DNA of 64,000 nucleotides from Taibaiella sp965229095 (GTDB taxonomy: Bacteria > Bacteroidota > Bacteroidia > Chitinophagales > Chitinophagaceae): positions 2,480,001 through 2,544,000 of the forward strand of contig OZ245855.1 of assembly GCA_965229095.1 (NCBI GenBank), written 5' to 3'. Positions 33,506 through 41,125 of this stretch are shown here, in pieces. Both the position numbers and the translations under genes were made by a program. The notes under the pieces were generated by a model. The model saw nothing but the letters and a program-made list of their open reading frames with translations, did no database searches and was not told where the DNA came from. How positions within the stretch are numbered: the first letter of the stretch is position 1; each line of letters starts with the position of its first letter.

Positions 33506-33536
33506 AAAAACTCCTGCTGTTCCAGCAGGAGTTTTT
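33506..33536. terminator. Terminator after the peptide precursor genes
   Basis: AAAAACTCCTGCTG and CAGCAGGAGTTTTT form a perfect 14-bp stem, loop TTC, T runs on both strands. It separates the peptide genes (minus strand, stop at 33554) from the 586-residue protein gene. Confidence 0.88.
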
Positions 33537-33553
33537 TATGCTTGTAAATACTG

Positions 33554-33727
33554 TTAGCATTTGCAGGAGAACATATGCTTGGAATCGCTGCACATTACCT
33601 GGCTCAGGCAGGTAAAAGGATCTACTTCGGAGCTCCCCCCTTTAACCCTGTACATTTTCCGCTCTTCCAGGGGAAGAATGGTTTTCTTCCTTAAAGTCAG
33701 TTTGGTATTTAAGCTTTTCTTTTTCAT
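33554..33727 (-). CDS. Lanthipeptide-type RiPP precursor peptide 1
   Basis: 57 residues, too short for usual gene calling. ATG at 33725-33727, stop TAA at 33554-33556. The basic leader MKKKSLNTKLTLRKKTILPL continues with EERKMYRVKGG and ends in a double glycine at residues 30-31. The 26-residue core is rich in Ser, Thr and Cys (SSEVDPFTCLSQVMC, then SDSKHMFSCKC) with four Cys and six Ser/Thr. The leader (KKKxL...KLxLxKK...VKGG) is the pattern of the Bacteroidetes GG-leader natural-product precursors annotated as class I lanthipeptides, such as the pinensin type. Neither LanB/LanC nor a protease-transporter is in the window. The second precursor lies 47 bp upstream. Confidence 0.78.
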   Translation of the reverse strand: MKKKSLNTKLTLRKKTILPLEERKMYRVKGGSSEVDPFTCLSQVMCSDSKHMFSCKC

Positions 33728-33774
33728 AAAATCAATTTTGGTTTTGGTTTACATAAAATGGTTTTCCGGTAAAC

Positions 33775-33951
33775 TTACCAATCGGGACAATTGCAGGTAA
33801 TGCAGACCTGTAGTATGGTACAGCCTACCGATGGCGGACAGTTGGCTTTGGTATTGACACCGCCCTTTACCTGTTGCGCTTCCTTACCGGCTAATGCCAC
33901 TACCTGTTTTTTGTTCAGCGACAGCTTCGATGCTAACGTTTTTTTCTTCAT
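33775..33951 (-). CDS. Lanthipeptide-type RiPP precursor peptide 2
   Basis: 58 residues, ATG 33949-33951, stop TAA 33775-33777. Leader MKKKTLASKLSLNKKQVVAL, then AGKEAQQVKGG, aligns with precursor 1 (shared MKKK-(S/T)-L-x-(T/S)-KL-(T/S)-L-x-KK and VKGG). The core VNTKANCPPSVGCTILQVC, followed by ITCNCPDW, has five Cys plus Thr and Ser residues and differs entirely from the core of precursor 1. Conserved leaders with divergent cores are what one expects of peptides matured by one shared modification and export machinery, which must be encoded elsewhere. Together with precursor 1 it forms a bicistronic unit closed by the terminator at 33506. Confidence 0.78.
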   Translation of the reverse strand: MKKKTLASKLSLNKKQVVALAGKEAQQVKGGVNTKANCPPSVGCTILQVCITCNCPDW

Positions 33952-34164
33952 AAGAATTGGTTGTTTAGAAGGTTTAAAACAAATAATTGCTTTTTAAAGT
34001 TAGCCAAACCTGTAACCTTTTTGCCATATGGAAAACACATTTCCAGGAACAGATATATAACTTTTTAACCAGCACGCAGTACACAATATGTTAATTATAA
34101 TAATAGCATTATATCACAAGAATACGGTGTGTATTATTGTCTGTGGTTTTCTCCTCAAAAAATA

Positions 34165-34172
34165 TAAATTTG
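34165..34172 (+). promoter_or_regulatory. -7 box for the bestrophin gene
   Basis: TAAATTTG fits TAnnTTTG exactly, 25 bp upstream of the preferred ATG at 34197; this supports that start over an in-frame non-ATG start at 34137. A TTG at 34137-34139 is 25 nt away, slightly wide. Confidence 0.6.
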
Positions 34173-34196
34173 CGGCTACGCAACCCATACATTTCC

Positions 34197-35075
34197 ATGC
34201 AGATTTACAACCCTAAAGATTGGTACGAGGTACTCTTCCACATCCACAAATCGGATACATTACGCAGGCTTTTTCCGTATATGGTCTGTATTGCTCTCTT
34301 TTCACTAGGCATTGCTTTCTGGGAGATCGAATACCTGCACCTGGGCGCTAACAGTTGGGTAAAGAATATACCGGTAATGCATACTCTCCTGGGCTTTGCC
34401 ATATCCATGCTGTTGGTATTCCGTACCAATACTGCCTACGATCGTTGGTGGGAAGGGCGTAAATTATGGGGCGCGCTGGTCAACAACAGCCGCAACCTGG
34501 CCCTGAAGCTGAACGTGATCCTGGATGAAAGCGACAAAGCTTCCCGCACTTTTTTCCGGGAAACCATTCCTTTATATGCTTCGGTACTGAAAGACCACCT
34601 GCAATCGGAAGTAACCCGTATGGCGCTCGACGAAACGGCACACCCGGAGTTGGATAAGATCGATACCAAAAAACATGTCCCTAACCAGGTAGCGGGCCTT
34701 ATGATGCAACGGATCAACAACCTGTACCGCAGCGGTAAAATAACCGGCGACCAGTTGATTACTTTAAACGGGGAATTATCTTCCTTTACGGATATCTGTG
34801 GCGCCTGCGAGCGGATCAAGAATACACCGATCCCTTACTCCTACAGCGCTTTTATCAAGAAGTTTATTTTTATCTACGTCATGACCCTGCCTTTCGGCTA
34901 TGTGGTGCTGCTGGGGTATTATGTAGCCCCGATAGTCACTTTCGTTTTCTATGTGCTGGCCAGTCTGGAAATGGTAGCAGAAGAGATCGAAGATCCCTTT
35001 GGTTTTGACCCCAATGATCTGCCGATGGCAAAAATGGCTTCCAATATCAGGAAGCATGTGGGAGAGATTATATAA
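34197..35075 (+). CDS. Bestrophin family ion channel protein
   Basis: 292 residues from ATG 34197 (MQIYNPKDWYEVLF). The family signature RTNTAYDRWWEGRKLWGALVNN is visible across about residues 80-100 (quoted as R-T-N-T-A-Y-D-R-W-W-E-G then RKLWGALVN), with four membrane helices and the EDPFGFDPNDLPM motif before the C-terminal helix. Bacterial bestrophins form pentameric cation or anion channels in the inner membrane. It is monocistronic; a long terminator separates it from the convergent MFS gene. Confidence 0.93.
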   Translation: MQIYNPKDWYEVLFHIHKSDTLRRLFPYMVCIALFSLGIAFWEIEYLHLGANSWVKNIPVMHTLLGFAISMLLVFRTNTAYDRWWEGRKLWGALVNNSRNLALKLNVILDESDKASRTFFRETIPLYASVLKDHLQSEVTRMALDETAHPELDKIDTKKHVPNQVAGLMMQRINNLYRSGKITGDQLITLNGELSSFTDICGACERIKNTPIPYSYSAFIKKFIFIYVMTLPFGYVVLLGYYVAPIVTFVFYVLASLEMVAEEIEDPFGFDPNDLPMAKMASNIRKHVGEII

Positions 35076-35085
35076 AGGCCTATCT

Positions 35086-35128
35086 CCATTAACCCTTATA
35101 GGGTTGGGAACCCAATAAGGGTTAATGG
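35086..35128. terminator. Bidirectional terminator with an inner hairpin
   Basis: CCATTAACCCTTAT pairs with ATAAGGGTTAATGG (14 bp), enclosing GGGTT-GGG-AACCC, a second 5-bp stem. It lies between the convergent stops at 35075 and 35130. Confidence 0.85.
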
Positions 35129-35129
35129 G

Positions 35130-36503
35130 TTACGAAGGTGCTTCTTCCTTCTTCCCGGTTCTTTCATCGGTAAAGGAAAAAGCCCTGAGCGATGGGGTTC
35201 GCCAGAAGGTAAGCGCCACTACGCCCAGCGTAAGGAAGCCGCCCAATACAATCGCATGTACGGTGCCCAGCCAGTTGGCCATCACACCGCTCTCAAAATC
35301 GCCCAGTTCGTTGGAAGAGCTGATGAACATCGTATTCACCGATGATACCCGGCCCCGCATATCGTCGGGGGTCACTAGTTGTAATATCGTTCCGCGTATC
35401 ACCACACTCACAGCGTCGAACATACCGGAAAGCAACAGGACGCCGAAGGAAAGAAAGAAGTTACGGGACAAGCCGAAAACGATAATACTGGCCCCAAAGC
35501 AAGCTACGCATACAAACAGCTTTTTGCCTGGATTGGTCCTTAAAGGGATAAAAGCCAGCAAGCCCAGCGTAACGAGCGCACCGATACCCGGCGCCGCGCG
35601 TAAAAAGCCAAAGGCGGTAGCCCCGCTGAAAAAGCTGCCATTGTCAGGGAAAAACTCCTGCTGTACGGCCGGCAGCAAAGCTACGGCCCCGCCAAACAAT
35701 ACCGAAAACATATCGAGGCATTGCGCGCCCAGCAAAGCCGGTGTTTTGAAAACAAATTTTAATCCCTCTCCTATGCTCTTCAGAATGGGTTCGCGGGTTT
35801 GTTTCAGAATGGGCTTGGGCTTGATTGACAAAGCCGGGATCAGCAGCAGCAGTTCGATCAGAAAGACCATTGCCGAGGCGATAACGATACCATTGCTGTT
35901 GGATTTAAGAGCGCTTAATTGTTCGGGATTATTGATGGCTTCGGCAGGTATAGCAGGCGTAAACAGGGCAATGGTAGTACCGGCGATCAACGGTCCCAGC
36001 ACGGCGCCTATCTGCCAGGCCATGCTACCCCAGCTGGTGGCGTTGGGATACAGTTCGCGCGGCACCAGTTGTCCCAGTAAGGAAAAAGAAGTAGGCCCGA
36101 GGAAGGAGCGAAGGATACCGCCCACAAAGATCAGGAAGAAGATAGCACCCAGGCGCAGGTCATGCCCCAGGTGATGCATGGCATAAGGCGTAGCCAGGTA
36201 AAGCAGCCCGAGACCCAGCAGGATATAACCGCTAAGGGCCTTGAGCAACATCCCTCTTTTTTCCTGCTGGTCCACGATATGCCCCGAAAACAAAGAGCAG
36301 CTGATCACGGGGACCACTTCGGCCAGTCCCACAAAACCTAGGGCCAGCTTGCTTTGCCCCGTAAGGTGATAGATCCAGTAGCTGACGATGGAGAATTGCA
36401 TGGCCAGCGCAAAGATGAGGCCAAAGCGGATGGTAAGGTAGTAGCGGAATTCTTTTATGCCCAGCGCGGGGTTCTTCTGCAGGAAGGTTTCGGAAAAAGA
36501 CAA
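35130..36503 (-). CDS. MFS transporter (EntS-like exporter group)
   Basis: 457 residues, twelve hydrophobic segments, with the MFS loop motif GHIVDQQEKRGMLLK between helices 2 and 3 and the central loop after TLGLLAF...RTNPGKKL. The overall layout (H-D-x-x-E-K-R type loop, N-terminal RYYLTIRFGLIFALAMQFSIVSY) matches the MFS_3/enterobactin-exporter-like group that is common and of unknown substrate in Bacteroidetes. Start: TTG at 36501-36503; no ATG is available before the first helix. An exact -7 box lies only 14 bp upstream, which leaves a very short leader. Convergent with the bestrophin gene. Confidence 0.9.
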   Translation of the reverse strand: MSFSETFLQKNPALGIKEFRYYLTIRFGLIFALAMQFSIVSYWIYHLTGQSKLALGFVGLAEVVPVISCSLFSGHIVDQQEKRGMLLKALSGYILLGLGLLYLATPYAMHHLGHDLRLGAIFFLIFVGGILRSFLGPTSFSLLGQLVPRELYPNATSWGSMAWQIGAVLGPLIAGTTIALFTPAIPAEAINNPEQLSALKSNSNGIVIASAMVFLIELLLLIPALSIKPKPILKQTREPILKSIGEGLKFVFKTPALLGAQCLDMFSVLFGGAVALLPAVQQEFFPDNGSFFSGATAFGFLRAAPGIGALVTLGLLAFIPLRTNPGKKLFVCVACFGASIIVFGLSRNFFLSFGVLLLSGMFDAVSVVIRGTILQLVTPDDMRGRVSSVNTMFISSSNELGDFESGVMANWLGTVHAIVLGGFLTLGVVALTFWRTPSLRAFSFTDERTGKKEEAPS

Positions 36504-36516
36504 GGGTACTTTTTTG

Positions 36517-36524
36517 CAAAAATA
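36517..36524 (-). promoter_or_regulatory. -7 box for the MFS gene
   Basis: TATTTTTG (minus strand) matches TAnnTTTG exactly, 14 bp before the TTG start, so transcripts would have a leader of only a few nucleotides or the start lies further in. Confidence 0.5.
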
Positions 36525-36584
36525 CGACTCTGTAAAATTGCAGGGCTATAATCCGGCTAAAAAGATCGTTAAGCTATGGCCGGC

Positions 36585-36878
36585 TTAACCGCCGATCTTG
36601 CCTTTAAGCATATGGGCGAAGTAGAACAGGCCGGACAGGAAGAGGATCACAGACAACAGCAAAGCCAGGAAGGCATAACCTGCCTTTTTCACGAAAGATA
36701 TTCCCTGCCTCCGTTGTCCGCTCGCTTTTTGAAAAAAATGCAGGGAAACGATCAGTGATATTCCCCCGGATATAAAGAGCAAAAAGAAGGGGATCATCAT
36801 AGTGGATAGGATAAGATGGATAATTACGGGTACCAATATTAGCCGGTATGGGCTGTATAAAAAAGGCAGCAGGCGCAT
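36585..36878 (-). CDS. Small hydrophobic protein; start uncertain
   Basis: 97 residues if read from the ATG at 36876-36878: two to three membrane helices (ILVPVIIHLILSTMMIPFFLLF and FLALLLSVILFLSGLFYFA), basic between them. No family is recognised. The ATG lies inside the loop of the parE terminator hairpin (36865-36892), so this start is doubtful; TTG or ATG codons near residues 14 and 27 (LVPVIIHL, MMIPFF) are alternatives. If translated, it is a small membrane protein between parE and the MFS gene. Confidence 0.5.
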   Translation of the reverse strand: MRLLPFLYSPYRLILVPVIIHLILSTMMIPFFLLFISGGISLIVSLHFFQKASGQRRQGISFVKKAGYAFLALLLSVILFLSGLFYFAHMLKGKIGG

Positions 36879-36892
36879 CTCCGCCTGCTGCC
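36865..36892 (-). terminator. parE terminator overlapping the start of the small membrane gene
   Basis: Minus strand: GGCAGCAGGCG, loop GAGATG, CGCCTGCTGCC, then TTTTTT. A textbook intrinsic terminator 16 bp after the parE stop; its loop carries the only ATG of the next gene. Confidence 0.85.
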
Positions 36893-36907
36893 GCCTGCTT
36901 TGGGGTA

Positions 36908-38797
36908 TTAAGCGACTTCTTCTACCAGGTCTTTTTCTACGACCAGGTTGTCGATAATGAATTTCTGTCTTTCAGGTGTGTTCTTTCCCATAAATTCCTG
37001 CAGTAGCTTTTGGATATGGGCATCCTTGGTGATCAGGACCGGTTCGCGACGCATGTCTTCACCTATAAAGCGGCCAAACTCTTCGGGCGATATCTCACCC
37101 AAACCTTTAAATCGCGTGATCTCCGGCTTACTGCCCAGCTCGGATACTGCTTTTAGCTTTTCCTCCTCGCTGTAGCAGTAAATGGTCTTTTGCTTGTTGC
37201 GTACCCGGAACAACGGCGTTTCCAGGATATAAACATGACCATTCCTTACCAGGTCGGGGAAGAACTGCAGGAAGAAGGTCATGATCAGCAGGCGGATGTG
37301 CATACCATCCACATCGGCATCGGTAGCGACCACGATGTTGTTGTAACGCAGGCCATCCATACCTTCCTCTATATTCAGGGCATGTTGGAGCAGGTTGAAC
37401 TCTTCATTCTCGTACACTACTTTCTTGGTCAGCCCGAAGCTGTTCAGCGGCTTTCCCCGTAGGCTGAATACAGCCTGCGATTCCACGTTACGGGTTTTGG
37501 TGATCGAACCGCTTGCCGAATCCCCTTCCGTAATAAAAATGGTGGACTCCAGTTGCTTTTGCTGGAACACTTCTTTGTTTTTGACCGGAGGTTCGGCATT
37601 CAGGTGTATGCGGCAATCCCTCAATTTCTTGTTGTGCAGGTTGGCTTTCTTAGCTCTTTCATTGGCCAGTTTCCGGATACCTGACAATTCTTTGCGTTCG
37701 CGCTCGCTTTGCTCGATACGCTTTTTGAGCGATTCGGCTACGGCAGCGTTTTTATGCAGGTAGTTATCCAGCTCTTTCGACAGGAAGTCCAATACAAAGC
37801 TCTTCATCGAGGGACCGTTCTCATAGGTAGTGATCGAGCCCAATTTGGTCTTGGTCTGCGACTCAAATACCGGCTCCTGTACCCTTACCGAGATCGCCGC
37901 ACAAATACTCTGGCGGATATCGGATGCTTCGTAATCCTTTTTATAGAAATCCCGGACGGTCTTTACAAAAGCTTCACGGAAGGCCGCCTGGTGGGTACCG
38001 CCCTGGGTCGTATGCTGCCCGTTCACGAAAGAATAAATCTCTTCGCCATAGTCGCCCGTATGTGTCAACGCTACTTCTATATCTTCCCCTTTCAGGTGAA
38101 TGATGGGATACCTTATTTCCTCCGGGTTCGTTTTGTTCGTCAGCAGGTCCAGCAGGCCGTTTTTCGAAACATATTTTTTACCGTTAAAATAAATGGCCAG
38201 GCCTGCATTCAGATAACAGTAGTTCCATATCTGGTTGATGGTATAGTCCTGGATAAAATGGTAGTTCTTAAACACCGAATCATCAGGCGTAAAAGACACT
38301 TCCGTACCATTTTGCTGCTGGGTGGCTACTTCCTTATGTTCTTTTATCAATTGCCCTTTCTCGAATTCCGCCGTTTTGGCTTTACCGTCGCGGTAGGAAG
38401 TTACCTTAAAAGCACTACTGAGGGCATTTACCGCCTTGGTACCCACCCCGTTCAGACCTACTGATTTCTGGAAGGCTTTACTGTCGTATTTGGCGCCGGT
38501 ATTGATCTTGCTCACCACATCTACCACTTTTCCCAATGGAATGCCGCGCCCGTAATCCCTTACCTGCACCGCTCCGTCGGCTATGGTAATCTCTACCTGC
38601 TTTCCGAAGCCCATGGTATATTCATCGATACAGTTGTCCACCACCTCTTTTACCAGGACATAGATACCATCGTCCATACTGCTGCCATCGCCCAGCTTAC
38701 CGATATACATACCGGGACGCAGACGTATATGCTCACGCCAATCGAGCGACCGGATACTGTCTTCGTTATACTCCACCATTACTTTTTCGTCTGCCAT
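36908..38797 (-). CDS. parE: DNA topoisomerase IV subunit B (type IIA topoisomerase B subunit)
   Basis: 629 residues. GHKL ATPase with E-x-V-D-N in VKEVVDNCIDEY, DYGRGIP, and VGLNGVGTKAVNALS; then the TOPRIM domain with EGDSASGS and DADVDGMHIR. The length and the N-terminal ...LDWREHIRLRPGMYIGKLG block fit the Bacteroidetes ParE-like subunit rather than GyrB (about 650 residues or more). It relaxes and decatenates DNA together with a ParA-type subunit encoded elsewhere. The C-terminus ends in EKDLVEEVA, followed at once by a strong terminator. GyrB cannot be excluded entirely. Confidence 0.92.
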   Translation of the reverse strand: MADEKVMVEYNEDSIRSLDWREHIRLRPGMYIGKLGDGSSMDDGIYVLVKEVVDNCIDEYTMGFGKQVEITIADGAVQVRDYGRGIPLGKVVDVVSKINTGAKYDSKAFQKSVGLNGVGTKAVNALSSAFKVTSYRDGKAKTAEFEKGQLIKEHKEVATQQQNGTEVSFTPDDSVFKNYHFIQDYTINQIWNYCYLNAGLAIYFNGKKYVSKNGLLDLLTNKTNPEEIRYPIIHLKGEDIEVALTHTGDYGEEIYSFVNGQHTTQGGTHQAAFREAFVKTVRDFYKKDYEASDIRQSICAAISVRVQEPVFESQTKTKLGSITTYENGPSMKSFVLDFLSKELDNYLHKNAAVAESLKKRIEQSERERKELSGIRKLANERAKKANLHNKKLRDCRIHLNAEPPVKNKEVFQQKQLESTIFITEGDSASGSITKTRNVESQAVFSLRGKPLNSFGLTKKVVYENEEFNLLQHALNIEEGMDGLRYNNIVVATDADVDGMHIRLLIMTFFLQFFPDLVRNGHVYILETPLFRVRNKQKTIYCYSEEEKLKAVSELGSKPEITRFKGLGEISPEEFGRFIGEDMRREPVLITKDAHIQKLLQEFMGKNTPERQKFIIDNLVVEKDLVEEVA

Positions 38798-38942
38798 AAC
38801 TGTGTGCTTTTAATCATTTAGCTGCGCAAAAATAAGGAATGTTAGCAGGATCGGAAAGGTAGTTGTATTTAGGCCATAACACATTAATACAAAAAATACA
38901 TAACCAAGTATATTAAGGATATATGAACTTTTCTCCACATTC

Positions 38943-38973
38943 TTGGGCAGCATAGGGGGAATATCTACTTTTG
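38943..38973 (+). promoter_or_regulatory. Promoter of the T9SS protein at 39019
   Basis: TTG (38943-38945), 20-nt spacer, TACTTTTG (38966-38973): exact Bacteroidetes promoter, 45 bp upstream of the ATG. Confidence 0.75.
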
Positions 38974-39018
38974 CCCCACTAAATTTTACATAGTATAAAT
39001 TATTTAAAACAGGAGCGT

Positions 39019-40902
39019 ATGAGATCACCATTATTGACTAAAAAAACAATTGCTCTGGGCATTGCAGGACTAGCCCTGACAACATTCGCAGGCATTAATG
39101 CCCATGCACAGATCGCGGTAACTGCAGGTTCCCTGACCTATACACAGAACTTCAATACCCTGGATACGGCCAATGCCAACAGCAGCAACCTGCCCGCAGG
39201 CTGGCAGTTGTTTGAGTATGGTACCAGTGCTGCCGCAAATAATCAGTACAAAGGCGGTAACGGCTCTTCCAATGCCGGCGATACATACAGCTTCGGTTCT
39301 ACCGGAAGCACAGAGCGTGCCCTGGGTTCCCTGGCCTCCGGCAGCAACAGGGAAATCTACGGAGCCCGCTTTGTAAACAATACCGGCGCCGTTATTACTT
39401 CCTTTACCCTTACTTACCGCGGCGAACAATGGCGTAACGGCCATGCGCCCAATGGCGATACCCTGCTGTTCCGTTACAGCACCACAGCTACCGCTATCTC
39501 CGATACCGCTTCGGCCAACTGGACGGTAAACAACCCGCTCACCCTTACTTCTATCATTACCGATACAACTTCAGGCGCTAAAGATGGTAACGCTGCCGGT
39601 AATTTCACTACCAAAACAGGCACAGTAACCCTGAGCGTACCTGTAGGCGGTGTTGTCTCTATCGCATGGATGGACCTGAACGTAGCCGGTAACGACGATG
39701 GCCTGGCCATCGACGATCTGTCTATTACTTTCGCCACCGGTACACCTCCCGTAGCTACCAATATCTATGTTACGGATAAAGCGCCGATGGGCAATGGCAT
39801 TCCTTTGGCTACCAATACCCTGAAAGTAAAATTCGATAACCCGATCGCCGCAGGTACCGGCCAGGTGCAACTGTTCAAAGTCGGTTCTGCCACCCCGGTA
39901 AACTTTGCCGTTCCTTCATCTGCAGTAACCATCAACAGCGATTCCAGCGCTACCGTTTCCGGCGTGACCCTGGAAAACAATACTTCCTATTATGTGAAAA
40001 TGGCTGCAGGTAGCTTTACCAAAACCGGTGGTACCTTGCCTTGCCTGGCGATTACCGATTCTACTACCTGGGCATTCAAAACAGTAGATACCACTACACC
40101 TCCTCCCCCAACAGCGCTGACCAGTCTGAACGAAACCTTTACCGGCTGTATCAATACCGCTATGGGTGTGTTTGTACAATACAGCGTAGCCGGTGCTAAA
40201 ACATGGCGTTGTTCTACCTTTGGTCATAGCGACAGTGCTTCCGTTTATATCAATGGTGGTTCTGCAACCGGTGTATCCGAAGCTAATACAGACTGGCTGA
40301 TTTCCAAAGCGCCTTTCAATTTCTCTGCCATCGGCAGCCCAGAATTGAGCTTCTGGCAAAAACGCCGCTTCGAAGGTACCGTAACCCGCGAAATCAAAGT
40401 TTCTACCAACTACGTTCCCGGCAGCGATCCTACTGCAGCCGTGTGGACTACTGTTCCGGTTACAGCATTGAGCACTGATCCAGCCCTGACTTGGGAACAA
40501 ATTACCGGTATCGACCTGAGTGCTTATAAAGCAACACCATTCTACCTGGCGTTCACTTATACCTGCGGTACCACCGGTGCTTACGAACTGACTTACGATG
40601 ATATTAAAGTGGCTAACAAAACAGTAGGTATCTTCAGCCCGAGCCGCGGCCAGCTGGCCCTGCAGGTATTAGGCGATGCTACTGCCGCTGCCATCAACCT
40701 GGGTATTTCCCTGGAGAAAGCAGCCGACCTTAGCGTACAGATCTTCGATCTTGCCGGTCGTCGCGTACACCACGAAAATGTAAAAGCAAACAGCGGTAAA
40801 GGTGTTTACACTATTGCCAATACAGGTCTGCAAGCCGGTATGTATGTGATCCGCATCAGCAACGGTGCCGAATTTGGCACGATCAAAGCTGTTGTAAGAT
40901 AA
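39019..40902 (+). CDS. Secreted multidomain protein with Ig-like region and T9SS type A sorting domain
   Basis: 627 residues. Signal peptide MRSPLLTKKTIALGIAGLALTTFAGINAHAQ. An N-terminal beta-sandwich (about 35-240) with the pattern of secreted 'lamin-tail/choice-of-anchor' proteins (NFNTLDTANANSSNLPAGWQLFEYG, AIDDLSITF) is followed by a bacterial Ig-like domain (TNIYVTDKAPMGNG...TWAFKT). A choice-of-anchor-J-like jelly roll (FTYTCGTTGAYELTYDDIKVAN) comes before the C-terminal 75-residue T9SS sorting domain (LSVQIFDLAGRRVHHENVKANSGKGVYTIANTGLQAGMYVIRIS). It probably sits on the cell surface. It has one clear promoter and a terminator, so it is a single-gene unit. No catalytic residues are visible. 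Confidence 0.9.
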   Translation: MRSPLLTKKTIALGIAGLALTTFAGINAHAQIAVTAGSLTYTQNFNTLDTANANSSNLPAGWQLFEYGTSAAANNQYKGGNGSSNAGDTYSFGSTGSTERALGSLASGSNREIYGARFVNNTGAVITSFTLTYRGEQWRNGHAPNGDTLLFRYSTTATAISDTASANWTVNNPLTLTSIITDTTSGAKDGNAAGNFTTKTGTVTLSVPVGGVVSIAWMDLNVAGNDDGLAIDDLSITFATGTPPVATNIYVTDKAPMGNGIPLATNTLKVKFDNPIAAGTGQVQLFKVGSATPVNFAVPSSAVTINSDSSATVSGVTLENNTSYYVKMAAGSFTKTGGTLPCLAITDSTTWAFKTVDTTTPPPPTALTSLNETFTGCINTAMGVFVQYSVAGAKTWRCSTFGHSDSASVYINGGSATGVSEANTDWLISKAPFNFSAIGSPELSFWQKRRFEGTVTREIKVSTNYVPGSDPTAAVWTTVPVTALSTDPALTWEQITGIDLSAYKATPFYLAFTYTCGTTGAYELTYDDIKVANKTVGIFSPSRGQLALQVLGDATAAAINLGISLEKAADLSVQIFDLAGRRVHHENVKANSGKGVYTIANTGLQAGMYVIRISNGAEFGTIKAVVR

Positions 40903-40925
40903 TTTACGCCATTAGCTTAAAGTAC

Positions 40926-40957
40926 AAAGAGCGTTCCCCCCAACGGAACGCTCTTTT
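40926..40957. terminator. Terminator after the T9SS protein gene
   Basis: AAAGAGCGTTCC and GGAACGCTCTTT form a perfect 12-bp stem around CCCCAAC. Confidence 0.88.
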
Positions 40958-41075
40958 ACTTTAAATAGAAAAGATAGCAAAGGCTGTGCAATGCATTTCC
41001 CCGCAATCAGGGCAGGCAGCGGACTGTTTGTAATATTTTTACCGCGCTTACAGGCAATGCTGCCCTTTAAAATCT

Positions 41076-41083
41076 TACTTTTG
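41076..41083 (+). promoter_or_regulatory. -7 box for the deoxyhypusine synthase-like gene
   Basis: TACTTTTG matches TAnnTTTG exactly, 43 bp before the ATG; the -33 TTG is not evident. Confidence 0.55.
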
Positions 41084-41125
41084 CAGCGCAAATAAATTAT
41101 CCCAGTTTAAAATAAATATATCCAT

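Noticed and set aside
33952..34196. Promoter for the RiPP-type precursor unit
   Set aside because: TTG-N19-TATTTG exists on the minus strand but lacks the TAnnTTTG spacing, so it was not listed as a promoter.
35125..36174. 349-codon plus-strand frame over the MFS gene
   Set aside because: Antisense; Pro/Ser/Lys-rich noise, while the minus-strand frame has membrane helices and MFS motifs.
37709..38464. 251-codon plus-strand frame over parE
   Set aside because: Antisense to the ATPase domain of parE with no recognisable domain.
38810..39031. 73-codon minus-strand frame upstream of parE
   Set aside because: Non-ATG start and runs across the consensus promoter at 38943-38973; no homologous motif.
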